A stretch of DNA of 64,000 nt. Source: Dehalococcoidia bacterium. GTDB lineage: Bacteria > Chloroflexota > Dehalococcoidia > Lucifugimonadales > Lucifugimonadaceae. Where the stretch lies: positions 1 through 64,000 of the forward strand of contig JAJEAU010000017.1 in NCBI GenBank assembly GCA_022824185.1, read 5' to 3'. The notes beneath the pieces were generated by a model. It saw only the letters and a program-made list of their open reading frames with translations, had not been told where the DNA came from and did not search any database. How positions within the stretch are numbered: position 1 is the first letter of the stretch; the number at the start of each line of letters is the position of its first letter. Shown piece after piece: positions 44,741 to 54,254 of this stretch. A program made the position numbers and the translations under genes.

Positions 44741-45553
44741 TTGAAAGTCTCATTCATCGGCGGAGGCGTAATGGCCGAGGCCATCATCTCAGGCATGAGA
44801 AAAGCCGATCTCGACGCCACCATCACGGTTAGCGAGCCGATAGCCGACCGCGCCGAATTTCTCACGAACACTTACGGCGTGTTCATCGCCTGCAGCAACG
44901 CCAACGCCGTTATCGGTGCCGACTTAGCCGTCCTTTCCGTCAAACCTCAACAGTTAGCCGACGTCGCCGATGACATCACGGAAACCGTCGCCAAATTAAG
45001 CGACATCACCTTCATGTCCATAATGGCCGGCGTCCAATCTCAAACCATCATCGACCAAATCGGCTGCGACCGTCTCATCCGCATCATGGCCAACACGCCC
45101 TCCCAAGTCGGACTAGGCGCAACAGCATGGACTACGACCCCCACTGTCTCCGACGAAATGCGTGACTTCGCCGCCAAAATGCTCTCATCATTCGGTGAGC
45201 AGATCTACTTCGAAGACGAAAAACTCGTCGACATCGCAACCGCCCTCAGCGCATCCGGCCCCGCCTACGTGTTCGTCTTCATCGAAGCCCTCATCGACGC
45301 CGCCGTCCAACTCGGAATGACAAACGCCGACGCCAAATCCCTCGCCATCCAAATGGTCCTCGGCAGCGCAGCACTAGCCAAAGAGACCGGACAACACCCC
45401 GCCGAACTCCGCAACATGGTCACCTCACCTGGCGGAACAACTGCCGCCGCCCTTAGCGCCCTCGAAAACGCAAACTTCCGTAAAGCAACCATCGATGCCG
45501 TCCTAGCCGCCCACCAACGCGGCGAAGAATTGGCAAAGCTGACCGACGGCTGA
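44741..45553 (+). CDS. proC: Pyrroline-5-carboxylate reductase
   Basis: The 270-residue enzyme catalyses the last step of proline synthesis using NAD(P)H. GGGVMAEAII is the dinucleotide site, SVKPQQ and MANTPSQVGLG are family motifs, and ASGPAYVFVFIEAL forms the substrate-binding dimer helix. A TTG at 44741 starts the protein exactly at the usual MKVSFIGGG. It precedes rplS by 67 bp. Confidence 0.95.
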   Translation: MKVSFIGGGVMAEAIISGMRKADLDATITVSEPIADRAEFLTNTYGVFIACSNANAVIGADLAVLSVKPQQLADVADDITETVAKLSDITFMSIMAGVQSQTIIDQIGCDRLIRIMANTPSQVGLGATAWTTTPTVSDEMRDFAAKMLSSFGEQIYFEDEKLVDIATALSASGPAYVFVFIEALIDAAVQLGMTNADAKSLAIQMVLGSAALAKETGQHPAELRNMVTSPGGTTAAALSALENANFRKATIDAVLAAHQRGEELAKLTDG

Positions 45554-45620
45554 AATATACTTAAATGTTTGTCACCAATGCGGGTGTCATTACCCCCGTC
45601 GCCGCAGGAATCGTAACGCC

Positions 45621-45974
45621 ATGAACCCGACCGAAATCCTAAAAACTCGCCCAACGGCGCAGATCGACGAATTCCAACCCGGCGACACCGTCACTGTAAA
45701 CATGGTCATCCGTGAAGGCGACCGCGAGCGCGTTCAGGCATTCCAGGGAAACGTCATCGTTGGACGATACCGCGACGACAAAATCCCAAACCCCGGGGCA
45801 ACCTTCAAAGTCCGACGCGTATCTTACGGCATCGGCGTCGAGCGCATCGTCCCATTCCACAGCCCCACACTCGAATCCGTCAAAGTCACCCGACGCGGCA
45901 AAGTCCGACGTTCCCGCCTCCACTACCTCCGAGGCCTGACCGGACGCCACGCCCGCATCAAAGAACGACGCTGA
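45621..45974 (+). CDS. rplS: 50S ribosomal protein L19
   Basis: This 117-residue ribosomal protein has FQPGDTVTVNMVI, the hallmark ERVQAFQGNVI and the C-terminal RRSRLHYLRGLTGRHARIKERR region. It is at the 30S-50S interface. The gene is not next to trmD as in most bacteria. The 67-bp leader has a TATACTT-like -10 stretch at 45557-45563 but no sure promoter. Confidence 0.97.
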   Translation: MNPTEILKTRPTAQIDEFQPGDTVTVNMVIREGDRERVQAFQGNVIVGRYRDDKIPNPGATFKVRRVSYGIGVERIVPFHSPTLESVKVTRRGKVRRSRLHYLRGLTGRHARIKERR

Positions 45975-46110
45975 TCGCACCCCCAATCCGGCGATTGCCG
46001 GAATCCAAAAGCTCAGGCGAAAACCAATCTTCGCCACCTGAACTAATATTCAGCGCGCCTCTTGGCGACATACTGACATCGGTTTTTGCGCGTAGAGTGA
46101 GGAAATATAC

Positions 46111-46296
46111 ATGGCGGCCACAGAGGAAAGAGCTTCGAGACTCGAAGGAGCATACGACCACCTAGCGACCAAGTCAGTCGTCGGAAAGCTCGAAACCAAG
46201 ACGGGTGAATCGGAGAGCAAACTGAGTTGGCGCCTGTTGAGCGGTCTTTTCTTACAAGCAGGTCTGGTCGTCGCACTCGTAAAACTTCTTCCGTAG
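46111..46296 (+). CDS. Small membrane protein with coiled coil and C-terminal anchor
   Basis: The 61-residue protein starts MAATEERASRLEGAYDHLATK, a coiled-coil-like stretch seen in many small XhlA/DUF1640-like or 'tail-anchored' proteins, and ends in one hydrophobic helix LLSGLFLQAGLVVALVKLL. GAGGAAATATAC precedes the ATG with good spacing. Function unknown. Confidence 0.65.
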   Translation: MAATEERASRLEGAYDHLATKSVVGKLETKTGESESKLSWRLLSGLFLQAGLVVALVKLLP

Positions 46297-46353
46297 ACGG
46301 CATTATCCTATCCGTCTGCCCCTGTGCCTCCAAGGCAAATCGCCTCCGCATTT

Positions 46354-48954
46354 ATGAGCAATCCATCTGCAAGTAAAGCAGAATCGGAGTCACGCGCAGC
46401 AATCCCGCCAACGTCTCCCGACGCCCCTACCATTCCCATGTTCACTGAAGTCGCAGTCGACTTCTCCGACAAAGACCGACTCCGAACATACACCTACGCC
46501 GTACCCGAAGGCGTAACCGTCCAACCCGGCGATCTCCTGTGGGTACCGTTCGCATACCGACCCATCCAAGGCATCGCAATATCCACCTCGGAATCCACCG
46601 AAACCGAAAAAACCCGCGAGATCGACAGCGTAATCCCCGATGGCCCATTCATAAACCCGTCTCTCCTCAAGACCGCCGTCTGGATCGCTGACCACTACCG
46701 CACCAACATATTTCGAGCGTGCGTCGCCATGCTCCCTCCAGGCGCTAACCAACAGCTCCACATCTGGGTCAGCCGCAGCGACATCGCCCATCGCGCTGAC
46801 ACCGCCCTCACCGGCTTCTCAATCTCAGCCGGCCAACACGAAGTCCTCAATGAAATCCCCCTCGAAGGACGCATCCGTCGAGACCGTCTAGTCCGCAAGA
46901 TCGGACGCAAACGTGAACGCCACTTAGAAGCTCTAGTCCGAGCCGGCATCGCCCTCGAAGAATCCATCTGGGAACGACCTCGTGTCAGCGCCGTCTTCAA
47001 ACCCCACATCAAACTCCCTGACCGACTCGACGCAGACCAAACGATCGCGAGATACACCGATCGTCGCGCGAACAGAAGGGCAGACCTGATCCGCTACCTC
47101 GCTGATTCCTCCGATCCCATCCCCCGTTCCAACCTCTCGAAAACCTTTACACCGAGCCTCATCAAATCCGTAATCGACGATGGCAATGCCGAGGTCGAGC
47201 AAGTCCGTATCGAACGCGACCCCCTCGCCGACTACGCCGTCCAAGAACCGATATCGGTCGACCTGATTCCGGAACAACGCGCGGCAGTCGATGCGATCTC
47301 CCACAACATCGCCTCCAAAACCCACGCCGAATTCCTCCTCTTCGGCGTAACCGGCAGCGGAAAGACCGAGGTTTACCTCCGGGCCGTCGAAAAATGCATC
47401 GAATCCGGACGTCGCGCAATAATCATGGTTCCAGAAATCGCCATGACCCCTCAGACCCTGCAGCGATTCGCCAGCAGATTCCCAGGCCAAATCGCTCTCC
47501 AACATTCTGGCTTGACGCTCGGACAGCGATTCGACCAGTGGCATCAAATCAATTCAGGACGCTACAACGTCGTCATCGGCTCGCGATCCAGCATCTTCGC
47601 ACCCATCCAAAATCTCGGCCTCGTCGTCATCGACGAAGAGCACGAATGGACCTTCAAACAGTCCGACCGCGCCCCCCGCTACCACGCCCGAGACGTCGCT
47701 GAAAACCTCTGCCAACAATCCAACGCAACCCTAGTCCTAGGCAGCGCAACCCCCGACATCGGCACATACCGAAGGTCAATCGATCCCACGGCACCTAACC
47801 CCATCACCCTCCTAGAACTTCCTAGACGCATCAACGAAGCACTACGTACCGGCAGCACGCCTACTCCCCTCTCCCGCTCAGCGATAAACAACCCCGCCCG
47901 ATCCAACGGCCACGCCGTATCCCAAATCGTAGACATGCGTCTCGAAATCCAAGACGGCCACCGCGAAATGCTCAGCCGACCCCTCTTGAACGCTCTCCGC
48001 GAAAACGTCGATCAAGGCGGCAAATCCATCCTCTTCATCAATCGTCGAGGCAGCGCATCCTTCGTCCAATGCCTCTCCTGCGGAACCATCCGGCACTGCC
48101 CAAACTGCCAAACACCGCTCTCACTCCATCGGCGTCCCCGACGCGGCGGCGGGTCACGCCTGCAATGCCACTACTGCAGCTACTCCGTAGGTGCCGCTCG
48201 CCAGTGCCGAGAATGCAACGGAAGCGGCATCGCTCGACGTGCAGCAGGTACCGAAGGGGTCGAGGAAACCGTCCGAGGTTTCTTCCCCAACACCCCAATC
48301 CTCCGTTGGGACTCCGACACTGCGCGCAACGCCAACGATCACGCCAAACTCCTCGAAGAGTTCCAAAGCCGAGGCAATCACATCCTAGTCGGCACCCAGA
48401 TGGTCGCGAAAGGACTCGACATCCCCGACGTCTCGCTCGTCGGTGTCGTCGCCGCCGACATCGGCCTCGCGGTCCCTAGTTTCAGATCCTCAGAGCGGAC
48501 CTTCCAGATCCTCGCCCAAGTCACCGGCAGAGCCGGCCGTGCCGACACCCCCGGAAAAGCCATCATCCAGACCTTCCAACCCAATCACTTCGCAATCGCC
48601 GCCGCCGCCGAACAAGACTACCAATCCTTCTACCAACATGAAATCGAAACTCGCCAACACTACGACCTCCCGCCCTTCACCTCCTATGCGCGCCTATCCT
48701 ATGGCTCTTACGAACCAAATGAAGCTCAACTGGAAGCTCAATCCCTAAAAACCCGCCTAGAGCAACACCTTCAACACGCAGAAATCCCCATCGATATTTC
48801 GGGCCCATCCCCGGCCTACCCAGCACGCAGGGCGGGACGTTACCGCTGGCAAATACTCCTAAAGTCCAACTCACAAAACCCCGCCGAAATACTCGAACAA
48901 ATCCCCCTAGGCCCCGGCTGGATCGCCGACATAGACCCAATAGAAATGAACTAG
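46354..48954 (+). CDS. priA: Primosomal protein N' (PriA helicase)
   Basis: The protein restarts stalled replication forks. It has the DNA 3'-end-binding domain near the N-terminus, Walker A GVTGSGKTEVYLR (about residue 325), a DEEH box in VIDEEHEWTFKQSDRAPRYH, and eight zinc-binding cysteines in CLSCGTIRHCPNCQ, QCHYCSY and QCRECNGSG. The helicase C-terminal motif LVGTQMVAKGLD is also intact. At up to 876 residues it is long because of an extra N-terminal stretch. Start choice is uncertain: GTG 46324, ATG 46354 or the ATG at 46438 just before the conserved domain. Confidence 0.95.
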   Translation: MSNPSASKAESESRAAIPPTSPDAPTIPMFTEVAVDFSDKDRLRTYTYAVPEGVTVQPGDLLWVPFAYRPIQGIAISTSESTETEKTREIDSVIPDGPFINPSLLKTAVWIADHYRTNIFRACVAMLPPGANQQLHIWVSRSDIAHRADTALTGFSISAGQHEVLNEIPLEGRIRRDRLVRKIGRKRERHLEALVRAGIALEESIWERPRVSAVFKPHIKLPDRLDADQTIARYTDRRANRRADLIRYLADSSDPIPRSNLSKTFTPSLIKSVIDDGNAEVEQVRIERDPLADYAVQEPISVDLIPEQRAAVDAISHNIASKTHAEFLLFGVTGSGKTEVYLRAVEKCIESGRRAIIMVPEIAMTPQTLQRFASRFPGQIALQHSGLTLGQRFDQWHQINSGRYNVVIGSRSSIFAPIQNLGLVVIDEEHEWTFKQSDRAPRYHARDVAENLCQQSNATLVLGSATPDIGTYRRSIDPTAPNPITLLELPRRINEALRTGSTPTPLSRSAINNPARSNGHAVSQIVDMRLEIQDGHREMLSRPLLNALRENVDQGGKSILFINRRGSASFVQCLSCGTIRHCPNCQTPLSLHRRPRRGGGSRLQCHYCSYSVGAARQCRECNGSGIARRAAGTEGVEETVRGFFPNTPILRWDSDTARNANDHAKLLEEFQSRGNHILVGTQMVAKGLDIPDVSLVGVVAADIGLAVPSFRSSERTFQILAQVTGRAGRADTPGKAIIQTFQPNHFAIAAAAEQDYQSFYQHEIETRQHYDLPPFTSYARLSYGSYEPNEAQLEAQSLKTRLEQHLQHAEIPIDISGPSPAYPARRAGRYRWQILLKSNSQNPAEILEQIPLGPGWIADIDPIEMN

Positions 48955-49153
48955 CGATAAAACCGTTCACCACCGCGCTGCACAGTGTCGTGGCATTCCC
49001 CGTAGGGCAGATAGAAACGCGCCATCCACCAACCCCGCAACCTTCCACCCAACGGCGAAATTCGTCCAGATCGTGCACGATCAACTGCATCGGGGTTCTC
49101 GAGTCATTAAAATCATTCACCATCATTCGCATCACAGTTCCTCGGAGCACCCA

Positions 49154-50317
49154 ATGAAGGTCACCAAAGTCCAAAGCCTCCCCATCAGCGCAGGAAACGG
49201 ACGCAACGCCCTCTTCGTCCGCATCGATACCGACGCCGGATTTCACGGCCTCGGCGAAGTCGGAACCGCCAGCATGGGGCGCGCAATCATGGAAGCCATC
49301 GACCACCTCGCCGAAGTCGTCGTCGGTTCCGACCCCTGGGAAACCGAACGTCTCTGGCAGCTAATGTTCCGCGGCAACTTCTTCCCCGCCGACCGCGTCT
49401 ACGGATGCGCAATCTCCGCCATCGACATCGCACTATGGGACATCAAAGGCAAGTCCGTCGACATGCCCGTCTACAAACTCCTCGGCGGTCCCGTCCGAGA
49501 CAAAGTCGTCTGCTACCCACACACCCAAGGCGCAACAACCGAAGACCTCGTCCAGAACTGCCTAGACCGCGTCGAAGAGGGATGGAAATTCGTCCGATGG
49601 GGACAGCCAGAAACATCCGGCGTCTTCGAAGCACCCGGAACCTCCCGCCTCGAACCCACCGAATCCATGCGACTAGCCGTAGACCAAATGGCACGAGTCC
49701 GTGAAGCAGTCGGACCCGACATCCAGCTCTGCCTCGACGCCCACACCCGACTCGACCCCGCACACCTCGTCCAGATGTGCAAGGACCTCGAAGAGTTCAA
49801 ACCATATTTCGTCGAAGACCCCATCCGCTCCGAGAATCCGGGCTCCTACCGAAACATCCGCAACCAAGTCCGCGTTCCCCTCGCCGTCGGCGAGCAGTGG
49901 GTATCCAAGTGGTCGTTCCGACAGGTCATCGAAGAAGAACTCATCGACTACGCCCGCATCGACCTCTGCATCGTCGGCGGCCTCACCGAAGCCGCCAAGA
50001 TCACCCATTGGGCCGAAACCCACTACATCGACATCGTCCCTCACAACCCCCTCGGCCCCGTCTCCGCCGCCGCCTGCGTCTCCCTCTGCATGGCATCCAC
50101 AAACGTCGGCGTTCAAGAGATGCCACGTCAACCCGGCACCGACAACACCGACCTCTTCCCCGTCCAGATCGGCTGGGAAGACGGCTACGCATTCTGCCAC
50201 GACGCCCCAGGACTAGGCATCGAAATCGACATGGACGTCGCCGAATCCCTGGCCGGCGACCCCCACGGCTGGCCACCCCAGCTACGCCGCAACGACGGAG
50301 CGTTTACGAACTGGTAA
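49154..50317 (+). CDS. Enolase-superfamily dehydratase, tandem copy A
   Basis: The 387-residue enzyme belongs to the mandelate racemase group near the D-galactonate/mannonate dehydratases. Metal ligands are Asp195 (LDAHTR, with His197), Glu221 (VEDPIRSEN) and Glu247 (GEQW). His297 in VPHNPLGP and Asp270 form the acid/base pair. These residues fit dehydration of a C5-C6 sugar acid; the natural substrate is unknown. The ATG at 49154 has GGAG upstream. It is the first of three tandem relatives and is very similar to copy B. Confidence 0.9.
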   Translation: MKVTKVQSLPISAGNGRNALFVRIDTDAGFHGLGEVGTASMGRAIMEAIDHLAEVVVGSDPWETERLWQLMFRGNFFPADRVYGCAISAIDIALWDIKGKSVDMPVYKLLGGPVRDKVVCYPHTQGATTEDLVQNCLDRVEEGWKFVRWGQPETSGVFEAPGTSRLEPTESMRLAVDQMARVREAVGPDIQLCLDAHTRLDPAHLVQMCKDLEEFKPYFVEDPIRSENPGSYRNIRNQVRVPLAVGEQWVSKWSFRQVIEEELIDYARIDLCIVGGLTEAAKITHWAETHYIDIVPHNPLGPVSAAACVSLCMASTNVGVQEMPRQPGTDNTDLFPVQIGWEDGYAFCHDAPGLGIEIDMDVAESLAGDPHGWPPQLRRNDGAFTNW

Positions 50318-50414
50318 ACCCAACAAGTGCGCAATCCCTCGGTATGGGCAGGTCTGTGACCCTTCCGTGCACGCCGCCAATGGATCGCCTGCACAGCACA
50401 CACACCTCAACAAG

Positions 50415-51578
50415 TTGAAAGTCACCAAAGTCCAGTCCCTCCCCCTCCGCGACGACCACGGACGCGTCTACTTCTTCGTCCGCGTCGACACCGACGCCGG
50501 CATCTACGGCCTCGGAGAAGTCGGCACCCTGGGCATGGGACGTGCCATTATGGAGGCCGTCGACCACCTCGCCGAAGTCGTCGTCGGATCCGATCCGTGG
50601 GAGACCGAACGCCTCTGGCAACTCATGTTCCGAGGCAACTTCTTCCCCGCCGACCGAACCTACGGCTGTGCAATCTCCGCCATCGACATCGCCCTCTGGG
50701 ACATCAAAGGCAAAGCGGCCGGACTCCCTGTCTACAAACTCATGGGCGGACCCACCCGCGAAAAAGTCGTCTGCTACGCCCACATCCAAGGCCAGACCAA
50801 CCAAATCCTCGTCGAAAACGCTTTGGAACACGTCGAAAATGGTTGGAAATTCCTCCGCTGGCACCAGCCCGAAACATCCGAAACCGACATCGTCGAAAAC
50901 ACCACGCGCCTCGAACCCGTCGAATCGATGCAAACCTGCGTCGAGCAGATGACCATGGTCCGCGAAGCCGTCGGCCCCGACATCCAGATCTGCCTCGACG
51001 TCCACACCCGCCTCGACCCGACACACGTCATCCAGATGTGCAAGGACCTCGAGCCGCTGAAGCCATATTTCATCGAAGACCCCATCCGATCCGAGAACTT
51101 CGGCTCCTACCGCAACCTCCGCCGCCAGATCAACCTCCCGATCGCCGCTGGAGAGCAATGGGTCTCCAAATGGTCCTTCCGCCAAGTCATCGAGGAGGAA
51201 CTCATCGACTACGCCCGCATCGACCTCTGCATCGTCGGTGGCCTCACCGAAACCCTCAAGATCACCCACTGGGCCGAGACCCACTTCATCGACCTCGTAC
51301 CCCACAACCCTCTCGGCCCCGTCTCCACCGCCGCATGCGTCGCCCTCTGCATGGCATCCACAAACGTCGGCGTCCAAGAGATGCCACGCGAACCCGGCAC
51401 ATACATCACCGACCTCTTCACCGTCCAAATCGGCTTCGAAGACGGATACGCCTTCTGCCACGACACCCCCGGCCTAGGCGTCGAAATCGACATGGACGTC
51501 GCCGAATCAAGAGCCGCCGACCCCCACGGCTGGCTACCCCAACTAAAACGCAACGACGGAGCATTCACCAATTGGTAG
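50415..51578 (+). CDS. Enolase-superfamily dehydratase, tandem copy B
   Basis: The 387-residue protein is a close paralogue of copy A, same length, with Asp195 (LDVHTR), Glu221 (IEDPIRSEN), Glu247 (GEQW), Asp270 and His297 (VPHNPLGP) all conserved. Long stretches are near-identical, e.g. VVVGSDPWETERLWQLMF and VISKWSFR-like segments differ by few residues. It starts at a TTG aligned with the ATG of copy A. Differences concentrate around residues 125-170, a region that shapes substrate specificity, so the copies may have different substrates. Confidence 0.9.
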   Translation: MKVTKVQSLPLRDDHGRVYFFVRVDTDAGIYGLGEVGTLGMGRAIMEAVDHLAEVVVGSDPWETERLWQLMFRGNFFPADRTYGCAISAIDIALWDIKGKAAGLPVYKLMGGPTREKVVCYAHIQGQTNQILVENALEHVENGWKFLRWHQPETSETDIVENTTRLEPVESMQTCVEQMTMVREAVGPDIQICLDVHTRLDPTHVIQMCKDLEPLKPYFIEDPIRSENFGSYRNLRRQINLPIAAGEQWVSKWSFRQVIEEELIDYARIDLCIVGGLTETLKITHWAETHFIDLVPHNPLGPVSTAACVALCMASTNVGVQEMPREPGTYITDLFTVQIGFEDGYAFCHDTPGLGVEIDMDVAESRAADPHGWLPQLKRNDGAFTNW

Positions 51579-51717
51579 GGCGGCGTCGCACACCCAAAGC
51601 CCCGTTCAGGTAAAGGTCGGCATCAGAATGTAGTCCGGTTATGAACCCCTTGCCCTAACTTGATCCAACAAGGGCGCCGGAGTGGATAAATCGTTTTCGT
51701 TTAGTCGTATTCGACCC

Positions 51718-52017
51718 ATGCAAGTCAGTTTTCGCAATCGAACGTTGCAAGAGCGTTATGAGGACGCAAACAAAGGCACGCGGGCATGGGGCCCTCAAGT
51801 CGCACGCCGTTACATTCAAAGGATCAACCAGATCGAAGCCATGCCCACTTTTGACAGTCTGTTTTCATTACGCAGCTTAAGATTCCACCCACTCAAAGGG
51901 AATCGACAAGGCCAATACGCTCTCACGATTGTCGGTCGCTACCGGCTCATCGTCGAACAGACCGACGAATCTGACACTGTGTTAGTGTCGGAGGTATCAA
52001 ATCACTATGGCGACTGA
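51718..52017 (+). CDS. HigB/RelE-like toxin
   Basis: This 99-residue protein belongs to the RelE superfamily, HigB branch: RNRTLQERYEDANKGTRAWG at the start, the basic core RSLRFHPLKGNRQGQYALTI, and YRLIVE and the closing SEVSNHYGD. It is expected to cleave mRNA on the ribosome. The start is the ATG at 51718; the frame begins upstream at 51682 (GTG). It overlaps the HigA-like antitoxin gene by 11 bp; toxin-first order is typical of higBA. Confidence 0.85.
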   Translation: MQVSFRNRTLQERYEDANKGTRAWGPQVARRYIQRINQIEAMPTFDSLFSLRSLRFHPLKGNRQGQYALTIVGRYRLIVEQTDESDTVLVSEVSNHYGD

Positions 52018-52321
52018 AGAAAAACTCGTTTGGTCAAACTTGGCCGTCCATCCCGGAGAAACGCTTGCGGAAGAGATCGGATTCCGAGGCATCCTAGCGG
52101 GCGAACTCGCCGCGCAATCCGGATTGCCAGAACAACTCGTTAGCCAGATCCTTGGGGGCGAAAAACCGATCACTCCCGACGTTGCGGACGGACTTGCTAC
52201 ATCATTGGAAATCCCCGCAGATTTTTGGATGAACCTCCAAAGCAAATACGACGCCACCATTTCTCGAACCAGATCCACTGCAGGTGTATTGCGGGACCCC
52301 GGTTCCGAATGGGACGAGTGA
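52007..52321 (+). CDS. HigA-like XRE-family antitoxin
   Basis: This 104-residue DNA-binding protein has the XRE helix-turn-helix core LAAQSGLPEQLVSQILGGEKPITPDVADGL (about residues 36-65) and the PADFWMNLQSKYDA tail found in HigA antitoxins. It should neutralise the toxin just upstream and repress the operon. It sits between two of three enolase-family paralogues. Confidence 0.88.
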   Translation: MATEEKLVWSNLAVHPGETLAEEIGFRGILAGELAAQSGLPEQLVSQILGGEKPITPDVADGLATSLEIPADFWMNLQSKYDATISRTRSTAGVLRDPGSEWDE

Positions 52322-52470
52322 TCTCTCAGGCCGGTTTACTCAACTCCTAGATCGTCCACTCGTTAACCACGGTCGTATACGTCCCGAAACGTCTTCCCCA
52401 AAACGCCGATTCGTGCGAACATGTTATAGGCACAAAAACATCAACCCCGACAACGATTGACTCCCCAAAC

Positions 52471-53649
52471 ATGAAAGTCACCCAAATCCGATCATTCCCC
52501 GTCCGTGACGACGACGGCAAGCTCTACTTCATCGTCCGCGTCGACACCGACGCTGGCATATACGGCCTCGGCGAAGTCGGCGTGGCACGCCTCGGACGCT
52601 CCATCGCACTAGCCATCGACCACCTCTCCGAGATCGTCATCGGCTCCGACCCGTGGGAAACCGAGCGCCTTTGGCAGCACATGTTCCGCGGCCTCTTCTT
52701 CCCCGCAGAACGCGTCTACGCATGCGCCATCAGCGGCATCGACATCGCACTTTGGGACATCAAAGCCAAATCCGTCGGCATGCCCTTGTATAAGCTCCTC
52801 GGCGGACCGACCCGAGAAAAAGTCATCTGCTACCCGCACATCGGCGGCGAGACCACCCAAGAGATCGTCGACGACGCACTCCGACACGTCGATGCGGGAT
52901 GGAAATTTGCCCGCACCGGCCAACCAACCACAACTCCGCTGGTCGGCACCTACGGCGGATCCAAACCCGCAACCGCCGAACTCGATCCAATGAAATCGAT
53001 CAGCTTGGCAGTAGAACAATTCGGAGCCATTCGCGAAGCTGTCGGCCCAGACATCCAAATCTGCACCGACTTCCACACCAGACTCGACCCCACGTACTCC
53101 ATCCAGCTCTGCCGCCAGCTCGAAGAGTTCAAGCCATTCTTCATCGAAGACGCCGTCCGATCCGAAAATCCCGCCTCCTACAAAAACGTCCGACGCCAAA
53201 CGAGCGTCCCACTAGCCGCCGGTGAACACTGGTGGTCCAAGTGGCCCTTCCGAGAAGTCATCGAAGACGAGAGCATCGACTACTGCCGCACCGACCTCTG
53301 CATCGTCGGAGGCATCACCGAAACCCTCAAGATCGCCCACTGGGCCGAAACCCACTACATCGACATGGTCCCCCACAACCCCCTCGGCCCCGTCTCTGCC
53401 GCCGCCTGCGTATCGGTCTGCATGGCCATCACCAACGTCGGCGTCCAAGAGATGCCACGTCGCCCCGGCACCTTCGCAACCGACCTCTTCCCCCAGCAGA
53501 TCGAGTGGGAAGACGGCTACGCATGGTGCCCCGACACCCCCGGAATGGGCGTCGACTTCGATATCGAAGTAGCCGAACAACGCCGAACCGACCCCCGAGG
53601 CTGGTCCCCCCACCTCCGCCGGCCGGATGGGGCGTTTACGAATAACTAA
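52471..53649 (+). CDS. Enolase-superfamily dehydratase, tandem copy C
   Basis: The 392-residue protein is the most divergent of the three tandem copies. Metal ligands and catalytic residues are conserved (TDFHTR, IEDAVRSEN, GEHWWSKW, VPHNPLGP), but there is a 5-residue insertion near residue 155 and the strand after the first ligand reads CTDFHTR. The substrate pocket must differ from copies A and B. Its stop overlaps that of the convergent DUF4276 gene by 3-4 bp. Confidence 0.9.
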   Translation: MKVTQIRSFPVRDDDGKLYFIVRVDTDAGIYGLGEVGVARLGRSIALAIDHLSEIVIGSDPWETERLWQHMFRGLFFPAERVYACAISGIDIALWDIKAKSVGMPLYKLLGGPTREKVICYPHIGGETTQEIVDDALRHVDAGWKFARTGQPTTTPLVGTYGGSKPATAELDPMKSISLAVEQFGAIREAVGPDIQICTDFHTRLDPTYSIQLCRQLEEFKPFFIEDAVRSENPASYKNVRRQTSVPLAAGEHWWSKWPFREVIEDESIDYCRTDLCIVGGITETLKIAHWAETHYIDMVPHNPLGPVSAAACVSVCMAITNVGVQEMPRRPGTFATDLFPQQIEWEDGYAWCPDTPGMGVDFDIEVAEQRRTDPRGWSPHLRRPDGAFTNN

Positions 53650-54254
53650 CGACCACGCCGCCTTGCCAATTTCTGGTCGAGTATTCGACGCGCCCGTCTA
53701 AAACTGGGAAGATATTGCTCGAGGGTGCCAGGATTCAGTTCGCCCAACACCTTGAACGATTCTTCGCCTTTCTGGTACTGGCGGTTCGTTGCACGTTCTA
53801 GTTGGCTTTGGACATCGTTACGACTACGCGCCTCTAAATTCTGCAACGGCGGCAGACTATTCTCGTTTAGCCCTCGGCGGGCGTACCGATTGCGTAGCGC
53901 ATCTCGATCCGCCACGATCCACGTCTCCATACATGTCGTCATCAGCATCGCCTGTTCGTCGCTTACACCATCAGGTTTTGCCCACTGATCTCGGTGACCC
54001 AAATGATCCCAGGGACGTTCAATGTTCGTAACCGTATCCTCGCTGTCAACGAGCAGACCGACGAACTCTTGATCGTTAGCCACGCTAACATGGTTTTTGA
54101 AATCTTGATACGCAGAATCCCTGCCACCACTTGGGAACATGCGCGGCAATCTACCTTCAAATCCGCATCTCTCCCACAGTCGCTTAAACCCTTTGCGCAA
54201 CTCAATGTCGACTGACTTTGAACCTCCCCCCTCCGCATAGATCGTCGCGCTCAC
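53646..54254 (-). CDS. DUF4276-type protein, TOPRIM-like
   Basis: This protein belongs to the DUF4276 family: IYAEGGGSKS at the N-terminus resembles the first acidic block of a TOPRIM domain, followed by LVDSED and METWIVADRDAL, which hold further conserved acids. The true start is the GTG at 54254, in a GTGA overlap with the ATPase stop, giving 202 residues; the frame is open to 54287. DUF4276 genes next to AAA-type ATPases recur in bacteria and resemble the split ATPase-nuclease pairs of antiphage systems. Confidence 0.8.
   Translation of the reverse strand: MSATIYAEGGGSKSVDIELRKGFKRLWERCGFEGRLPRMFPSGGRDSAYQDFKNHVSVANDQEFVGLLVDSEDTVTNIERPWDHLGHRDQWAKPDGVSDEQAMLMTTCMETWIVADRDALRNRYARRGLNENSLPPLQNLEARSRNDVQSQLERATNRQYQKGEESFKVLGELNPGTLEQYLPSFRRARRILDQKLARRRGR

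Noticed and set aside
50304-51461. 385-codon open frame opposite enolase copy B
   Set aside because: Asp/Gly/Val-rich shadow of the enolase gene; similar shadows appear opposite the other copies.
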